NCBI GenBank assembly: GCA_029267335.1
Contig: JAJUJC010000002.1
Span: forward strand, 186,001 to 250,000
Source of the DNA: Intestinibacillus massiliensis
GTDB lineage: Bacteria; Bacillota; Clostridia; Oscillospirales; Butyricicoccaceae
Reading direction: 5' to 3'
DNA length: 64,000 nucleotides
Numbering within the stretch: the stretch's first letter is position 1; every line of letters begins with the position of its first letter. This document shows, one piece after another, positions 7,938 through 16,463 of this stretch. The notes below the pieces were generated by a model. That model was not told where the DNA came from. It saw nothing but the letters and a program-made list of their open reading frames with translations, and ran no database searches. Both the position numbers and the translations under genes were made by a program.

Positions 7938-9644
7938 ATGGCGGATGACATCTGGCTGAACGATACTCTACAGAGCGATCCGAATAAGTGGGAGCTGATC
8001 GTCAAGTACCACGGCGATCTGGAGGCCATCGGGCGCGTCATCGGCGCAGAGGTCGAGGTGCTTTATGATGGCTACGCGATCGTGACACTCGAAAAGACCG
8101 CCATTGCAAAGCTGCTGACCTATCCCGAGGTCGAGCATGTCGAGCCACCCAAACGGCTGAGCATCGAAGCCTCCTTCGATCTGACCTCAAGCTGCATCCC
8201 GACCGTACAGGACCGCAACAGCCTCGGGCTGACCGGTCAGGGCGTGCTCATCGCGATCATTGACTCGGGCATCGACTATACCCATCCGGAGTTTCGCCGC
8301 CCAGATGGCACGAGCCGTGTGCTCTATCTGTGGGATCAAACCATCGAGGGCGCGCCGCCCGCGGGCTTTTTGGGCGGTACGGAGTATACGAATGCGCAGC
8401 TCAATGCCGCGCTCGCACAGGAGGCGCCGTTTTCGGTCGTGCCGGCTAAGGACACGAACGGACACGGCACGGCGGTCGCGGGCATCGCGGCGGGCAACGG
8501 CAGCCGCGCGGAAACGATCGGCGTTGCGCCCGACGCCGACCTGCTCATCGTCAAGATCGGACTGCGCGGTTTTCGCTCGTTTGCGCGCACGACCGAGATC
8601 ATGCGCGCGGTCAAATACGTCGTCGACCGCGCCGAGCAGCTTGGGCGGCCGGTGGCGGTCAATCTCAGTCTGGGCATGAACGACGGCTCGCATCGGGGCG
8701 ACAGCGTGTTTGAAACCTACTTAAACGACGCGTCCGCGCGCTGGAAAAGCGTGTTCGTCGTGCCGACCGGCAACGAGGCCGCGGCGGGGCATCATTATCA
8801 GGGCACGATCGCGACGAACGAAAAGCGCGAGATCGACTTTTTCACATCAAACGGCATCAGCGGCTTTTTTGTGTCGTTATGGAAGCATTTTGAGGATGAT
8901 TTTTCGATCGAAGTGGTGTTTCCAAACGGAAAATCCTCGGGCATCGTGGGCATCGAAAGTCAGGTCAAGACCGTACGCGAATCGGGGTTCGTCGCAACGA
9001 TCTTCTACGGTCAGCCCAGCCGCTACACGGTGCAGCAGGAGCTGCGCGTCGAGGTACAGGCGACCGAGGACGGCATACTGGACGCAGGGCTGTGGAAGCT
9101 GCGGCTGCACGCCGACCGCATCGTTGACGGCAATTTTGACATGTGGCTGCCCACGCTCGAGGAGGTCACCGCCAAGACCTTTTTCCCGGTCGCATCCGAG
9201 CTTGCGACGCTGACCATTCCCTCGACCGCCGCGCGAGTCGTGTGCGTTGCGGGCTACCAAAACCGCGTGGGCAATATCGCGGATTTTTCCGGACGCGGCT
9301 ACGCCAACACCGCGCTGCCCTGTCCCGATCTCGCCGCGCCCGCGGTCGGCATCGTGAGCGCGGCCGCGGGCGGCGGCTATGCGCCCTTCACGGGCACGAG
9401 CATGGCGTCGCCGTTTGTCGCGGGCGCGGCGGCGCTCATGATGCAGTGGGGCATCGTGCAGGGCAAGGACCCGTTCCTGTACGGCGAACGGGTCAAAGCG
9501 TTTCTGCGCATCGGCGCGGCGCGCAAGGCGGGCACGACCTACCCGAATCCGTCCTACGGCTACGGCACGCTGTGCCTTGCAAACACCATGAAAGCACTCG
9601 TCGACTATCAACTGGGGAGTTATGATCTATGGAGCAGACTGTAA
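7938..9644 (+). CDS. S8 (subtilisin-like) germination protease, Csp type, first copy
   Basis: This 568-residue subtilase has a complete catalytic triad: Asp109 (IDSGIDYTHPEF), His176 (NGHGTAVAGIAAG) and Ser488 (GTSMASPFVAGAAALMM), with the oxyanion Asn in PTGNEAAAGHH. Residues 1-80 form a short prodomain-like region and there is no secretion signal. The large insert between the His and Ser motifs is typical of clostridial CspA/B/C proteins, which cleave pro-SleC during spore germination. GGAGGG precedes the ATG. It overlaps the next protease gene by 16 bp and a SleC-like gene follows, so the operon itself supports the germination role. No cortex-germination promoter was identified with confidence. 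Confidence 0.88.
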   Translation: MADDIWLNDTLQSDPNKWELIVKYHGDLEAIGRVIGAEVEVLYDGYAIVTLEKTAIAKLLTYPEVEHVEPPKRLSIEASFDLTSSCIPTVQDRNSLGLTGQGVLIAIIDSGIDYTHPEFRRPDGTSRVLYLWDQTIEGAPPAGFLGGTEYTNAQLNAALAQEAPFSVVPAKDTNGHGTAVAGIAAGNGSRAETIGVAPDADLLIVKIGLRGFRSFARTTEIMRAVKYVVDRAEQLGRPVAVNLSLGMNDGSHRGDSVFETYLNDASARWKSVFVVPTGNEAAAGHHYQGTIATNEKREIDFFTSNGISGFFVSLWKHFEDDFSIEVVFPNGKSSGIVGIESQVKTVRESGFVATIFYGQPSRYTVQQELRVEVQATEDGILDAGLWKLRLHADRIVDGNFDMWLPTLEEVTAKTFFPVASELATLTIPSTAARVVCVAGYQNRVGNIADFSGRGYANTALPCPDLAAPAVGIVSAAAGGGYAPFTGTSMASPFVAGAAALMMQWGIVQGKDPFLYGERVKAFLRIGAARKAGTTYPNPSYGYGTLCLANTMKALVDYQLGSYDLWSRL

Positions 9645-11356
9645 ACGAAGAGGCGCTGTCGCTCGCGGAATTTGTCGCATTGCCGACCACGATCGACTTT
9701 AACGTCATCAATTCCGACCGGTTCAAGTTATATGCCGCCGCGCGCCCCTATCTGCGGGTGGGCACGGAGCTTGCCAACGGCTATGTACCGGTCTATACGA
9801 ATCAGGCGAATCTGGAAGCCGTGTTTCGCGATCTGGGCAGCGATTTTATTGGGTTTTATCCGCGTATTCTGTCGCCGCTCGATGATAAGAGCAACTTTGA
9901 GTCCGGTATCACGCAGGTGCTCAGCCAGCCCTATCTCAATCTGTCGGGTAAGGGCGTGGTCATCGGCATCGTCGATACCGGCATCGACTACCAAAGTCCC
10001 GCGTTCCGCACGCCGGAGGGCAAGAGCAAGATCCTTAGGCTGTGGGATCAGACGATCGAGGGCAGCCGACCGGATTATCTGTATTACGGTGCGGCGTATA
10101 GCAATGAGGACATCGACCGCGCGCTTGCCGCCCCCGATCCGTATGCGGTCGTGCCCTCGCGCGACACCGACGGACACGGCACGTTTCTCGCGTCCGTGGC
10201 GGCGAGCAGCGAGGAGAACGAGTACATCGGCGCGGCGCCGGGGGCATCCCTCATGGTCGTCAAGCTACGGCGCGCGCACCCCTATTACATCCAAAAATTC
10301 CTGCTGCCGCCCGAGAACCCCAACCTCTACGAGGTGACCGATTATCTGCTCGGGGTCAAATACATCCTCGACCGCACGGAGGAGCTGAACGTGCCCGTGG
10401 TCATCCTCATCGGCATGGGCACGAACCTGAGCGGGCACGACGGTACAACGCTGTTTGAGGAATATATTTCGTTCGTGTCCCAGCGTCCGGGGTATGTGTT
10501 TGTCACGGCGGCGGGCAACGAGAGCAATTTAAAGCACCACACGCAGGGCCGCATTGCGCGTACGGGCGCAACGGATACCGTCAACCTGCGCGTAGGCGAG
10601 CGCGACGCGTCGTTCTCGGTCATAATGTTTGCAAACGCCTACGATAAGCTGTCGGTCAGCATCACCTCCCCGACGGGCGAGGTCGTGCCCCGCCTGCCAT
10701 TTCGCGCGGGGGCATCCTTTGAGGAAAAACTCATTTTTGAAAAGACACTCATCAGCGTGGAATATTATCGCGACGTCAACTCCATCATTTTTCTCAAATT
10801 TCGCAATGCTACGCGCGGCATCTGGGAGATCAAGCTGTTTGGCGACGCGATCGTCGGCGGGGATTACTACGCGTGGCTGCCCGTCGCGGGGCAGGTCAGT
10901 CCGGATGTCGAGTTCCTGCGCCCCGTGCCGGAAAATACGATCGTGTCGCCCGCCACCTCGCAGCGCGGCATCGCGACCGGCGCGTATAACGGCGCGGACG
11001 GCAGTCTGTTCGTGTCCTCTTCGTGGGGGCCGACCCGCCTGCCGCGCATGGCGCCCGATCTGGTCGCGCCCGGCGTCAACGTGAAGGGCATCTACCCCAC
11101 GGGCACGGGCGTCATGTCGGGCACGAGTGTGGCGGCGTCAATTGTCGCAGGCGCGTGCGCGTTGCTGCTGGAATGGGGCGTGGTAAATGGCAATGAGCCG
11201 GCGATGGATGGCAACTATGTGCGCACACTGCTCATCGCCGGCTGCGACCGCGAGGAGGGCATTGTGTATCCCAATGTCAAATGGGGTTACGGCAAGCTCA
11301 ATCTGTTTGGCGCCTTTACCACACTCAAGGAGTCCAACGTCAATTATCAACCATAA
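9629..11356 (+). CDS. S8 (subtilisin-like) germination protease, Csp type, second copy
   Basis: A 575-residue paralogue of the preceding protease, translationally coupled to it by a 16-bp overlap. Its triad is also intact: Asp116 (IVDTGIDYQSPAF), His183 (TDGHGTFLASVAA) and Ser500 (MSGTSVAASIVAGA), with TAAGNESNLKHH holding the oxyanion Asn. In the C. difficile Csp set, CspA and CspC are pseudoproteases, so two apparently active copies is a notable difference. Around the catalytic serine ASIVAG replaces the usual SPFVAG. Its substrate is probably pro-SleC, encoded 15 bp downstream, or the partner protease; that is inferred from the family and operon. Confidence 0.86.
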   Translation: MEQTVNEEALSLAEFVALPTTIDFNVINSDRFKLYAAARPYLRVGTELANGYVPVYTNQANLEAVFRDLGSDFIGFYPRILSPLDDKSNFESGITQVLSQPYLNLSGKGVVIGIVDTGIDYQSPAFRTPEGKSKILRLWDQTIEGSRPDYLYYGAAYSNEDIDRALAAPDPYAVVPSRDTDGHGTFLASVAASSEENEYIGAAPGASLMVVKLRRAHPYYIQKFLLPPENPNLYEVTDYLLGVKYILDRTEELNVPVVILIGMGTNLSGHDGTTLFEEYISFVSQRPGYVFVTAAGNESNLKHHTQGRIARTGATDTVNLRVGERDASFSVIMFANAYDKLSVSITSPTGEVVPRLPFRAGASFEEKLIFEKTLISVEYYRDVNSIIFLKFRNATRGIWEIKLFGDAIVGGDYYAWLPVAGQVSPDVEFLRPVPENTIVSPATSQRGIATGAYNGADGSLFVSSSWGPTRLPRMAPDLVAPGVNVKGIYPTGTGVMSGTSVAASIVAGACALLLEWGVVNGNEPAMDGNYVRTLLIAGCDREEGIVYPNVKWGYGKLNLFGAFTTLKESNVNYQP

Positions 11357-11371
11357 GAGGTGCTTTTTTTC

Positions 11372-12613
11372 ATGAAATACAGTGTTTTTGCGGCATCGGA
11401 ACAAAATACGACGGGCGGTGTGGGCACGCTGCAGGTCAATGCGTTCGTCAATACCATCGCGCGCCCCGCGGAGGGTGCGACTGTGCGCATTTACGACGCG
11501 ACGCAGAATGCGACGCTCGAAGAACTGACGACCGACGCGGCAGGGCAGCTGCCGCCGGTCAGTCTGCCCGCGCCGCCGCTCGATTACTCCATGTCACCCG
11601 ATCAGCCGCGTCCGTTCAACGAATATTCCCTTCACGTCAAGCTCGAGGGCACGCAGCAGGCCGTCGTCAACAATGTGCAGGTCTACCCGGACGCGGTCGC
11701 GATCCAGAACGTCGTGCTGCGTCCGACCTATCAGATCGTCGACATCCCTTATCCCGTGCTGTGGGGCGACTATCCGCCTAAAATTCCGGAGGCGGAGATC
11801 AAGCCCATCACGCCGACCAATCTGGTCGTGCTGCCAAAGCCGGTCGTACCGGAGTTCGTCGTCGTGCATGCGGGCCGCCCGAACGACCGCACCGCGCCCA
11901 ACTACACCGTGGGCTTCAAGGACTACATCAAAAATGTCGCATCGAGCGAAATTTACGCGACATGGCCGGTGGAAGCGCTCAAGGCGAATATCCTCGCCAT
12001 GCTGTCCTTCACGCTCAACCGCGTGTATACCGAGTGGTATCGCGGCAAGGGCTATGATTTCACGGTCACGAACTCGACCGCATTCGATCAGGCATTCACC
12101 TACGGGCGCAATGTGTTCCGCGAGATCTCCGAGGTGGTGGACGATATTTTCACGACCTATATCGCAAAGCCCGACGTCCTTCAGCCGCTGTTCACGCAGT
12201 ATTCCGACGGGCGCAAGGTCGTGCGCGACGGCTGGCTCAGTCAGTGGGGCTCGAAGGGGCTTGCCGATCAGGGCTTGACCGCGCTACAGATCCTGCGCAA
12301 CTACTACGGGCGCGAGATCGAGCTGCGGCAGGCGGAAAAGGTCGAGGGCATCCCGCTGTCCTTCCCGGGGGAGGTGCTCGGCATCGGCTCGTCGGGCGAC
12401 GCGGTGCGCACGATCCAGGAGCAGCTGAACGCCATCGCCAAGAATTATCCGCTCATCGGCGCGCTGACCGCGGACGGGGTGTACGGCGATGCGACCGCGG
12501 AGGCGGTCAAGAAATTCCAGCGCATTTTTGATCTGCCGGTCACGGGGCAGGTCAATTTCCCGACGTGGTATAAGATCTCTGACGTGTTTGTCGCGGTCAA
12601 AAATCTCGCATAA
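11372..12613 (+). CDS. sleC: SleC-like spore cortex-lytic protein with SpoIID-type and peptidoglycan-binding domains
   Basis: About 413 residues. The N-terminal part (1-150) is a beta-rich prodomain-like segment. Residues about 170-310 resemble a SpoIID/LytB domain: FKDYIKNVASSEIYATWPVEALKAN, NRVYTEWYRGKGYDF and LSQWGSKGLADQGLTALQI. The C-terminal 75 residues are a peptidoglycan-binding_1 repeat (GSSGDAVRTIQEQLN, DGVYGDATAEAVKKFQ). This layout is that of clostridial SleC, which hydrolyses spore cortex after Csp cleavage. ATG at 11372 lies 11 nt after AAGAGG; the GTG at 11360 overlaps that site. It is the last gene of the operon and is followed by a terminator. Confidence 0.85.
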   Translation: MKYSVFAASEQNTTGGVGTLQVNAFVNTIARPAEGATVRIYDATQNATLEELTTDAAGQLPPVSLPAPPLDYSMSPDQPRPFNEYSLHVKLEGTQQAVVNNVQVYPDAVAIQNVVLRPTYQIVDIPYPVLWGDYPPKIPEAEIKPITPTNLVVLPKPVVPEFVVVHAGRPNDRTAPNYTVGFKDYIKNVASSEIYATWPVEALKANILAMLSFTLNRVYTEWYRGKGYDFTVTNSTAFDQAFTYGRNVFREISEVVDDIFTTYIAKPDVLQPLFTQYSDGRKVVRDGWLSQWGSKGLADQGLTALQILRNYYGREIELRQAEKVEGIPLSFPGEVLGIGSSGDAVRTIQEQLNAIAKNYPLIGALTADGVYGDATAEAVKKFQRIFDLPVTGQVNFPTWYKISDVFVAVKNLA

Positions 12614-12619
12614 CGTAAA

Positions 12620-12655
12620 AAAATCCCCCTGAACCGGTCGGCTCAGGGGGATTTT
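12620..12655. terminator. Terminator between sleC and the secG operon
   Basis: AAAATCCCCCTGA (12620-12632) pairs with TCAGGGGGATTTT (12643-12655). It has A/T runs on both sides and sits between two converging transcription units. Confidence 0.9.
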
Positions 12656-12657
12656 TG

Positions 12658-12888
12658 TCAGGCGATGTGGGTGAGTGCGCCCACCGCGATGCACAGCAGG
12701 AGCGCTGCCGCCGCGAGGATGGCGCTCAGTCGTGCGATGCGTTCCCATCGCACGCGCTGCAAAGCCGCCTCCGCTTCGGATACACGCTCGCGGGATACCG
12801 CGCCTTCGAGCATGCCGACGCGCAGACGCGCGAGAAAGCACACGACCGCACACACGGCAAACACCGCGAGCAGCACATATTGCAGCAT
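12658..12888 (-). CDS. Small two-helix membrane protein of unknown function
   Basis: The 76-residue product has a hydrophobic helix at residues 3-20 (YVLLAVFAVCAVVCFLA), a charged amphipathic middle (SRERVSEAEAALQRVRWERIAR), and a second hydrophobic helix at 54-71. It is not a family I recognise. The gene starts one base after the secG stop codon and has no strong ribosome site of its own, so it is probably translated by coupling to secG. A terminator follows immediately, making secG and this gene a two-gene operon. A link to the translocon is only suggested by position. Confidence 0.6.
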   Translation of the reverse strand: MLQYVLLAVFAVCAVVCFLARLRVGMLEGAVSRERVSEAEAALQRVRWERIARLSAILAAAALLLCIAVGALTHIA

Positions 12889-12889
12889 G

Positions 12890-13123
12890 TTACAGAATGT
12901 TCAGCGCGATCGCGATAACGACGAACGCAACGGCGACGACGGTCGAGATCTTGGCGAGCACCGCGTCGATGCCGCGCGCCTTGGTGGTGCCGAAGAAGGT
13001 ATCCGCGCCGCCCTCGATCGCGCCCAGACCCTGCTGCTTGCTCGGCTGGAGCAGGATGGTGACGATGAGGAAGATGCTTGCGATCACTTCAACGATCGAA
13101 AGTGCAAATTTTACGGTTTCCAT
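12890..13123 (-). CDS. secG: Protein translocase subunit SecG
   Basis: SecG is the small non-essential subunit of SecYEG and assists preprotein export. This 77-residue protein has two hydrophobic helices flanking the conserved loop LLQPSKQQGLGAIEGGADTFFG, which is diagnostic of the family. ATG at 13121-13123 is preceded by GGAGGA at 13133-13138; the in-frame ATG seven codons earlier would place that ribosome site inside the coding region. The gene heads a two-gene operon behind a SigA promoter. Confidence 0.95.
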   Translation of the reverse strand: METVKFALSIVEVIASIFLIVTILLQPSKQQGLGAIEGGADTFFGTTKARGIDAVLAKISTVVAVAFVVIAIALNIL

Positions 13124-13207
13124 AACGATTGATCCTCCACTCAAAAAGACTTATCAAATCCGGTTTATCGCTCAAAACAGATGTTGAGCGCTGATTACGC
13201 ATAAATC

Positions 13208-13236
13208 ATCATAGCACAAGCCCGGGGGTTTGGCAA
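13208..13236 (-). promoter_or_regulatory. Promoter for secG
   Basis: On the minus strand TTGCCA (13231-13236), 17 bp spacer, TATGAT (13208-13213), about 85 bp before the secG start. Confidence 0.65.
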
Positions 13237-13284
13237 GCAAAAAAGTGAAATTCCCACATGTTTTGCGCGCTTTTGCGCAGGTCG

Positions 13285-13809
13285 TCACAGCTTTTGCAGC
13301 GCGCTCTTCATGCGGTCGGCGAGCGCGGTGCCCGCCCGGTTGCAGACCATTTTGCGTCTCTCAAGGTCGACGAGCGCGACGCGCACGGACGACCAGCCGC
13401 GCTGCGGCTCGCGGTACTGCACATCTTCCACCAATTTTTTGATGCGCTTTGCGACGGCGCGGTCGGGTGCCCCGCCGGTCACGAGCACGAGCGACACGAG
13501 CGAGAACTCATGCGAGTGATCGGGCTGCACGCAGCTGTTCCGCACCCTGCCGAGATAGGCGAGCAACTCGTCCAGACCCGCTTCGTCCACGCGCTCGACG
13601 GGCAAAAAGATGCAGTATTCGTGGCTATGCGTGTGGTTTCCGGTCGACATGATGCCGAAAACCTTGCGCTCTGTGTTGAGCGTGAACTGCGCGTAGAGCG
13701 GCGTCCACCGCCCCTCGATAAGCGCATCGCGCTCACACACGAACGGCGCTTTGAGATCCTGCTCGCACAGCGTGAGGAAACGGGCGCATGCGCTTTCAAA
13801 GTCCTGCAT
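13285..13809 (-). CDS. Conserved hypothetical protein encoded after a sugar nucleotidyltransferase
   Basis: A 174-residue soluble protein, not recognised. It starts MQDFESACARFLTLCEQDL and contains HTHSHEYCIFLPVE and QPDHSHEFSLVSLVLVTGG, two histidine-rich beta-strand-like stretches, followed by a basic region (AKRIKKLVEDVQYREPQRGW). There is no signal peptide or membrane segment. AAGGAGC precedes the ATG. The gene begins 11 bp after the nucleotidyltransferase stop codon and should be co-transcribed with it. The paired HSHE motifs could bind metal, but this is speculative. Confidence 0.7.
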   Translation of the reverse strand: MQDFESACARFLTLCEQDLKAPFVCERDALIEGRWTPLYAQFTLNTERKVFGIMSTGNHTHSHEYCIFLPVERVDEAGLDELLAYLGRVRNSCVQPDHSHEFSLVSLVLVTGGAPDRAVAKRIKKLVEDVQYREPQRGWSSVRVALVDLERRKMVCNRAGTALADRMKSALQKL

Positions 13810-13820
13810 GGCGGTGCTCC

Positions 13821-14723
13821 TTAAAATTCCGCGGGGTATTCGCCCGCTTCGGTCATGGCGGCGATCGCGGCGACGACCGTGGGCTTGTCCTCGCGATAGG
13901 TCACGCCAAACCAGCGCGCGTCGGTCTGGAGCAGCTTGGCGCTCGCGCGTCCCTCGCGGATGAGGCGGTCGACCGCAAACGGCAGATAAAATTCGCCCTT
14001 TTCCGGGTTTTTGGGCAGCTCGGTCGCGATAAAGTCGCGCAGCAGCCCATCGAGCGCGGGCAGGAAGGACGGGGTGAAGCCCCACAGGTTCATGGACACC
14101 GGCGTGCCCTCGGGCAGCACGCGGTCGTCCTCGCAGCGGATGACGCCGTCCGCGCTGCGCGCGATCGCGGTGCGCTCGACGATCGAGGTCAGCAAGCCGT
14201 CCGCATCCGCGGTGCACACGCCGCGCGACACCGTGCCGCTTTCGCTGAGCGTGTTCTCGACGCGGTAGCCCACCATGCAGTAGCGCGCCTTGTCGTCGTC
14301 CTGCGCGCACGAAAGATGGTCGTATATGCGGCGAAATGCGTCCGCACCGTAAAAATCATCCGCATTGATGACCGCGAACGGCGCGTCGACCGTGCCCGTC
14401 ACGCACCAGACCGCGTGGCCCGTGCCGAGCGGCTTTGTGCGGCCCGCGGGCGCGGCGCAGCCCTCGGGCAGGCTTTCAAGCGTCTGGTAGACGTAGTCGA
14501 TGCGCATGCGCTGTGCCGCGCGCGCGCCGATCGCCTGCTCGAAGCTCTCGCGCAGCTCGGGGCGGATGATGAACACCGCGCGGCGGAAGCCCGCGCGATA
14601 CGCGTCATAGAGCGAATAGTCGAGAATGATCTGCCCGTGCGGACCGACCGGGTCGATCTGCTTGAGTCCGCCGTAGCGCGAGCCCATGCCCGCCGCCATA
14701 ATGACTAAAACCGGTTGTGTCAT
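13821..14723 (-). CDS. NTP-transferase family sugar-phosphate nucleotidyltransferase
   Basis: This 300-residue protein opens with the nucleotidyltransferase signature MAAGMGSRYGGLKQIDPVG, in which the glycine-rich loop, Arg and Lys bind NTP and sugar phosphate. A metal-binding Asp follows in FAVINADDFYG, and PVSMNLWGFTP and a closing KGEFYLP come later. The family makes NDP-sugars (for example UDP- or dTDP-sugars) from sugar 1-phosphates. It differs from typical GalU in motif details, so the exact substrate is open. GGAGGG precedes the ATG. It is first in a two-gene unit with the hypothetical protein downstream. Confidence 0.85.
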   Translation of the reverse strand: MTQPVLVIMAAGMGSRYGGLKQIDPVGPHGQIILDYSLYDAYRAGFRRAVFIIRPELRESFEQAIGARAAQRMRIDYVYQTLESLPEGCAAPAGRTKPLGTGHAVWCVTGTVDAPFAVINADDFYGADAFRRIYDHLSCAQDDDKARYCMVGYRVENTLSESGTVSRGVCTADADGLLTSIVERTAIARSADGVIRCEDDRVLPEGTPVSMNLWGFTPSFLPALDGLLRDFIATELPKNPEKGEFYLPFAVDRLIREGRASAKLLQTDARWFGVTYREDKPTVVAAIAAMTEAGEYPAEF

Positions 14724-14932
14724 GATCTATGATCCCTCCAAAAAGGTAAAATTACAGCGTTGTTTGCTATTATTATAAAGGATAACGGGTATGATTACAA
14801 GGGCGGGCACAAAAGCCCTGTCCACGCGCGCGGCGCTCTCGTGAAAATAACCGATTTATGGGATGCGCGGCACGGTGTTTTGTACGATTGTTAAAAATCT
14901 GCCAAGCTCTGCGCGGCGGTCTGCAAATTTCA

Positions 14933-14961
14933 TTGCAAAGCCCGTCACAAAATGATAAAAT
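14933..14961 (+). promoter_or_regulatory. Promoter for pyk
   Basis: TTGCAA (14933-14938), 17 bp spacer, TAAAAT (14956-14961), about 50 bp before the pyk start. Confidence 0.6.
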
Positions 14962-15009
14962 ACTTGCGTTGGTATGAAGAATGAACTGGAAAAAAGTGAG
15001 GTTTGTAAA

Positions 15010-16455
15010 ATGCGCAGAACAAAGATCATTTGCACTCTCGGCCCTGCTACGGATGTCCCCGGCGTCCTTGAAAATATGATGAAGGCGGGTATGAACGTTG
15101 CCCGTATGAATTTCAGCCACGGCGACCATGAGGAGCACAAGGGTCGTATGGATATGGTCAAGGCGGCGCGCGCCGCGCTCGGTCGTCCCTGCGGCATCAT
15201 GCTCGATACCCGCGGTCCCGAGATCCGCACCAAGACCTACAAGGAAGGCCGCATCGAGATTGAGGAGGGTCAGCTCTTCACCCTGACCACTCGTGACATC
15301 GAAGGCGACAACACCATCGTTTCCATCACCTACGAAGGTCTGCCGAACGATGTACAGCCCGGCACCAAGATCCTGATCGACGACGGTCTGGTCGGTTTTG
15401 TCGTCGAGAAGATCGAAAACGGCACCGACATCGTATGTCGCGCCACGAATGGCGGTCCGCTTTCCAATCGCAAGTCCATCAACGTACCCGGCATTACGCT
15501 CAACATGCCCTACCTGTCCGACAAGGACCGCGCAGACATCGAGTTCGGTCTGACGCAGGGCATTGACTTTATCGCGGCTTCCTTCTGCCGCTCCGCGCAG
15601 GATATGCGCGACATCAAGGCGATCCTCAAGGCGCACGGTCAGGAAGATGTCCAGATCATCGCGAAGATCGAGAACATGGAAGGCGTCAACAACCTGTGCG
15701 AGATCCTCGACGAGGTTGCGGGCGTCATGGTAGCGCGCGGCGACCTCGGCGTTGAGGTTCCGTTCGAGATGCTGCCGCAGATCCAGAAGGAGATCATCAA
15801 GGGCTGCATCGCGCGCGGCAAGCGCGTCGTCACCGCGACCCAGATGCTCGAGAGCATGGCAAAGAACCCGCGCCCGACCCGCGCCGAGGTTTCCGACGTC
15901 GCGAACGCGGTCTATGACGGCACCTCCGCGATCATGCTGTCCGGCGAGACCGCGACTGGCAAGTATCCGGTCGACACCGTTGCCGCAATGAGCTCCATCG
16001 CAGTCAATGCGGAGGCGAACATCCACTACAACACCCGCCGCATGACCCGCCCGGAGTTCCAGAGCCTGCACATGAAGGGCGACCACGTCACGAACGCGAT
16101 CTCCCACGCGACCTGCACGACCTCGCACGACCTCGACGCGAAGTGCATCGTGGCATTCACTGAGTCCGGTTCCACCGCGCGCGCGGTCGCGTCCTTCCGT
16201 CCGGAACATCCGATCGTCGGCGCGACCCCGAGCGAAAAGACCTATCACCGTCTGTCCATGTCCTGGGGCGTTTATCCGGTGCTCGTCGAGCGTCCGACCT
16301 CGGGCACGATGCTGTATGAGCAGTCCGTGATCGCGGCGCGCCGCGCAGTCGACTGCAAGCCGGGCGATCTCATCACGATCACCGCGGGCATGCCGGTCGG
16401 TCAGGCGACTTTCACGAACACGCTGCGCGTATTCCGCCTGCCGGAAGAGAAGTAA
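15010..16455 (+). CDS. pyk: Pyruvate kinase
   Basis: Pyruvate kinase converts phosphoenolpyruvate and ADP to pyruvate and ATP, the last step of glycolysis. The 481-residue protein begins RRTKIICTLGPA, includes NVARMNFSHGDHEEH, the catalytic IIAKIENMEGVNN and MVARGDLGVEVP metal/PEP site, and TATQMLESM. It ends after the allosteric C-domain and lacks the extra PEP-utiliser domain of Bacillus enzymes. ATG at 15010 follows GTGAGG; an upstream in-frame start (14974) would overlap the promoter start region. An LCP gene follows after 8 bp, so the two are probably co-transcribed. Confidence 0.97.
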   Translation: MRRTKIICTLGPATDVPGVLENMMKAGMNVARMNFSHGDHEEHKGRMDMVKAARAALGRPCGIMLDTRGPEIRTKTYKEGRIEIEEGQLFTLTTRDIEGDNTIVSITYEGLPNDVQPGTKILIDDGLVGFVVEKIENGTDIVCRATNGGPLSNRKSINVPGITLNMPYLSDKDRADIEFGLTQGIDFIAASFCRSAQDMRDIKAILKAHGQEDVQIIAKIENMEGVNNLCEILDEVAGVMVARGDLGVEVPFEMLPQIQKEIIKGCIARGKRVVTATQMLESMAKNPRPTRAEVSDVANAVYDGTSAIMLSGETATGKYPVDTVAAMSSIAVNAEANIHYNTRRMTRPEFQSLHMKGDHVTNAISHATCTTSHDLDAKCIVAFTESGSTARAVASFRPEHPIVGATPSEKTYHRLSMSWGVYPVLVERPTSGTMLYEQSVIAARRAVDCKPGDLITITAGMPVGQATFTNTLRVFRLPEEK

Positions 16456-16463
16456 GCGTTCCC

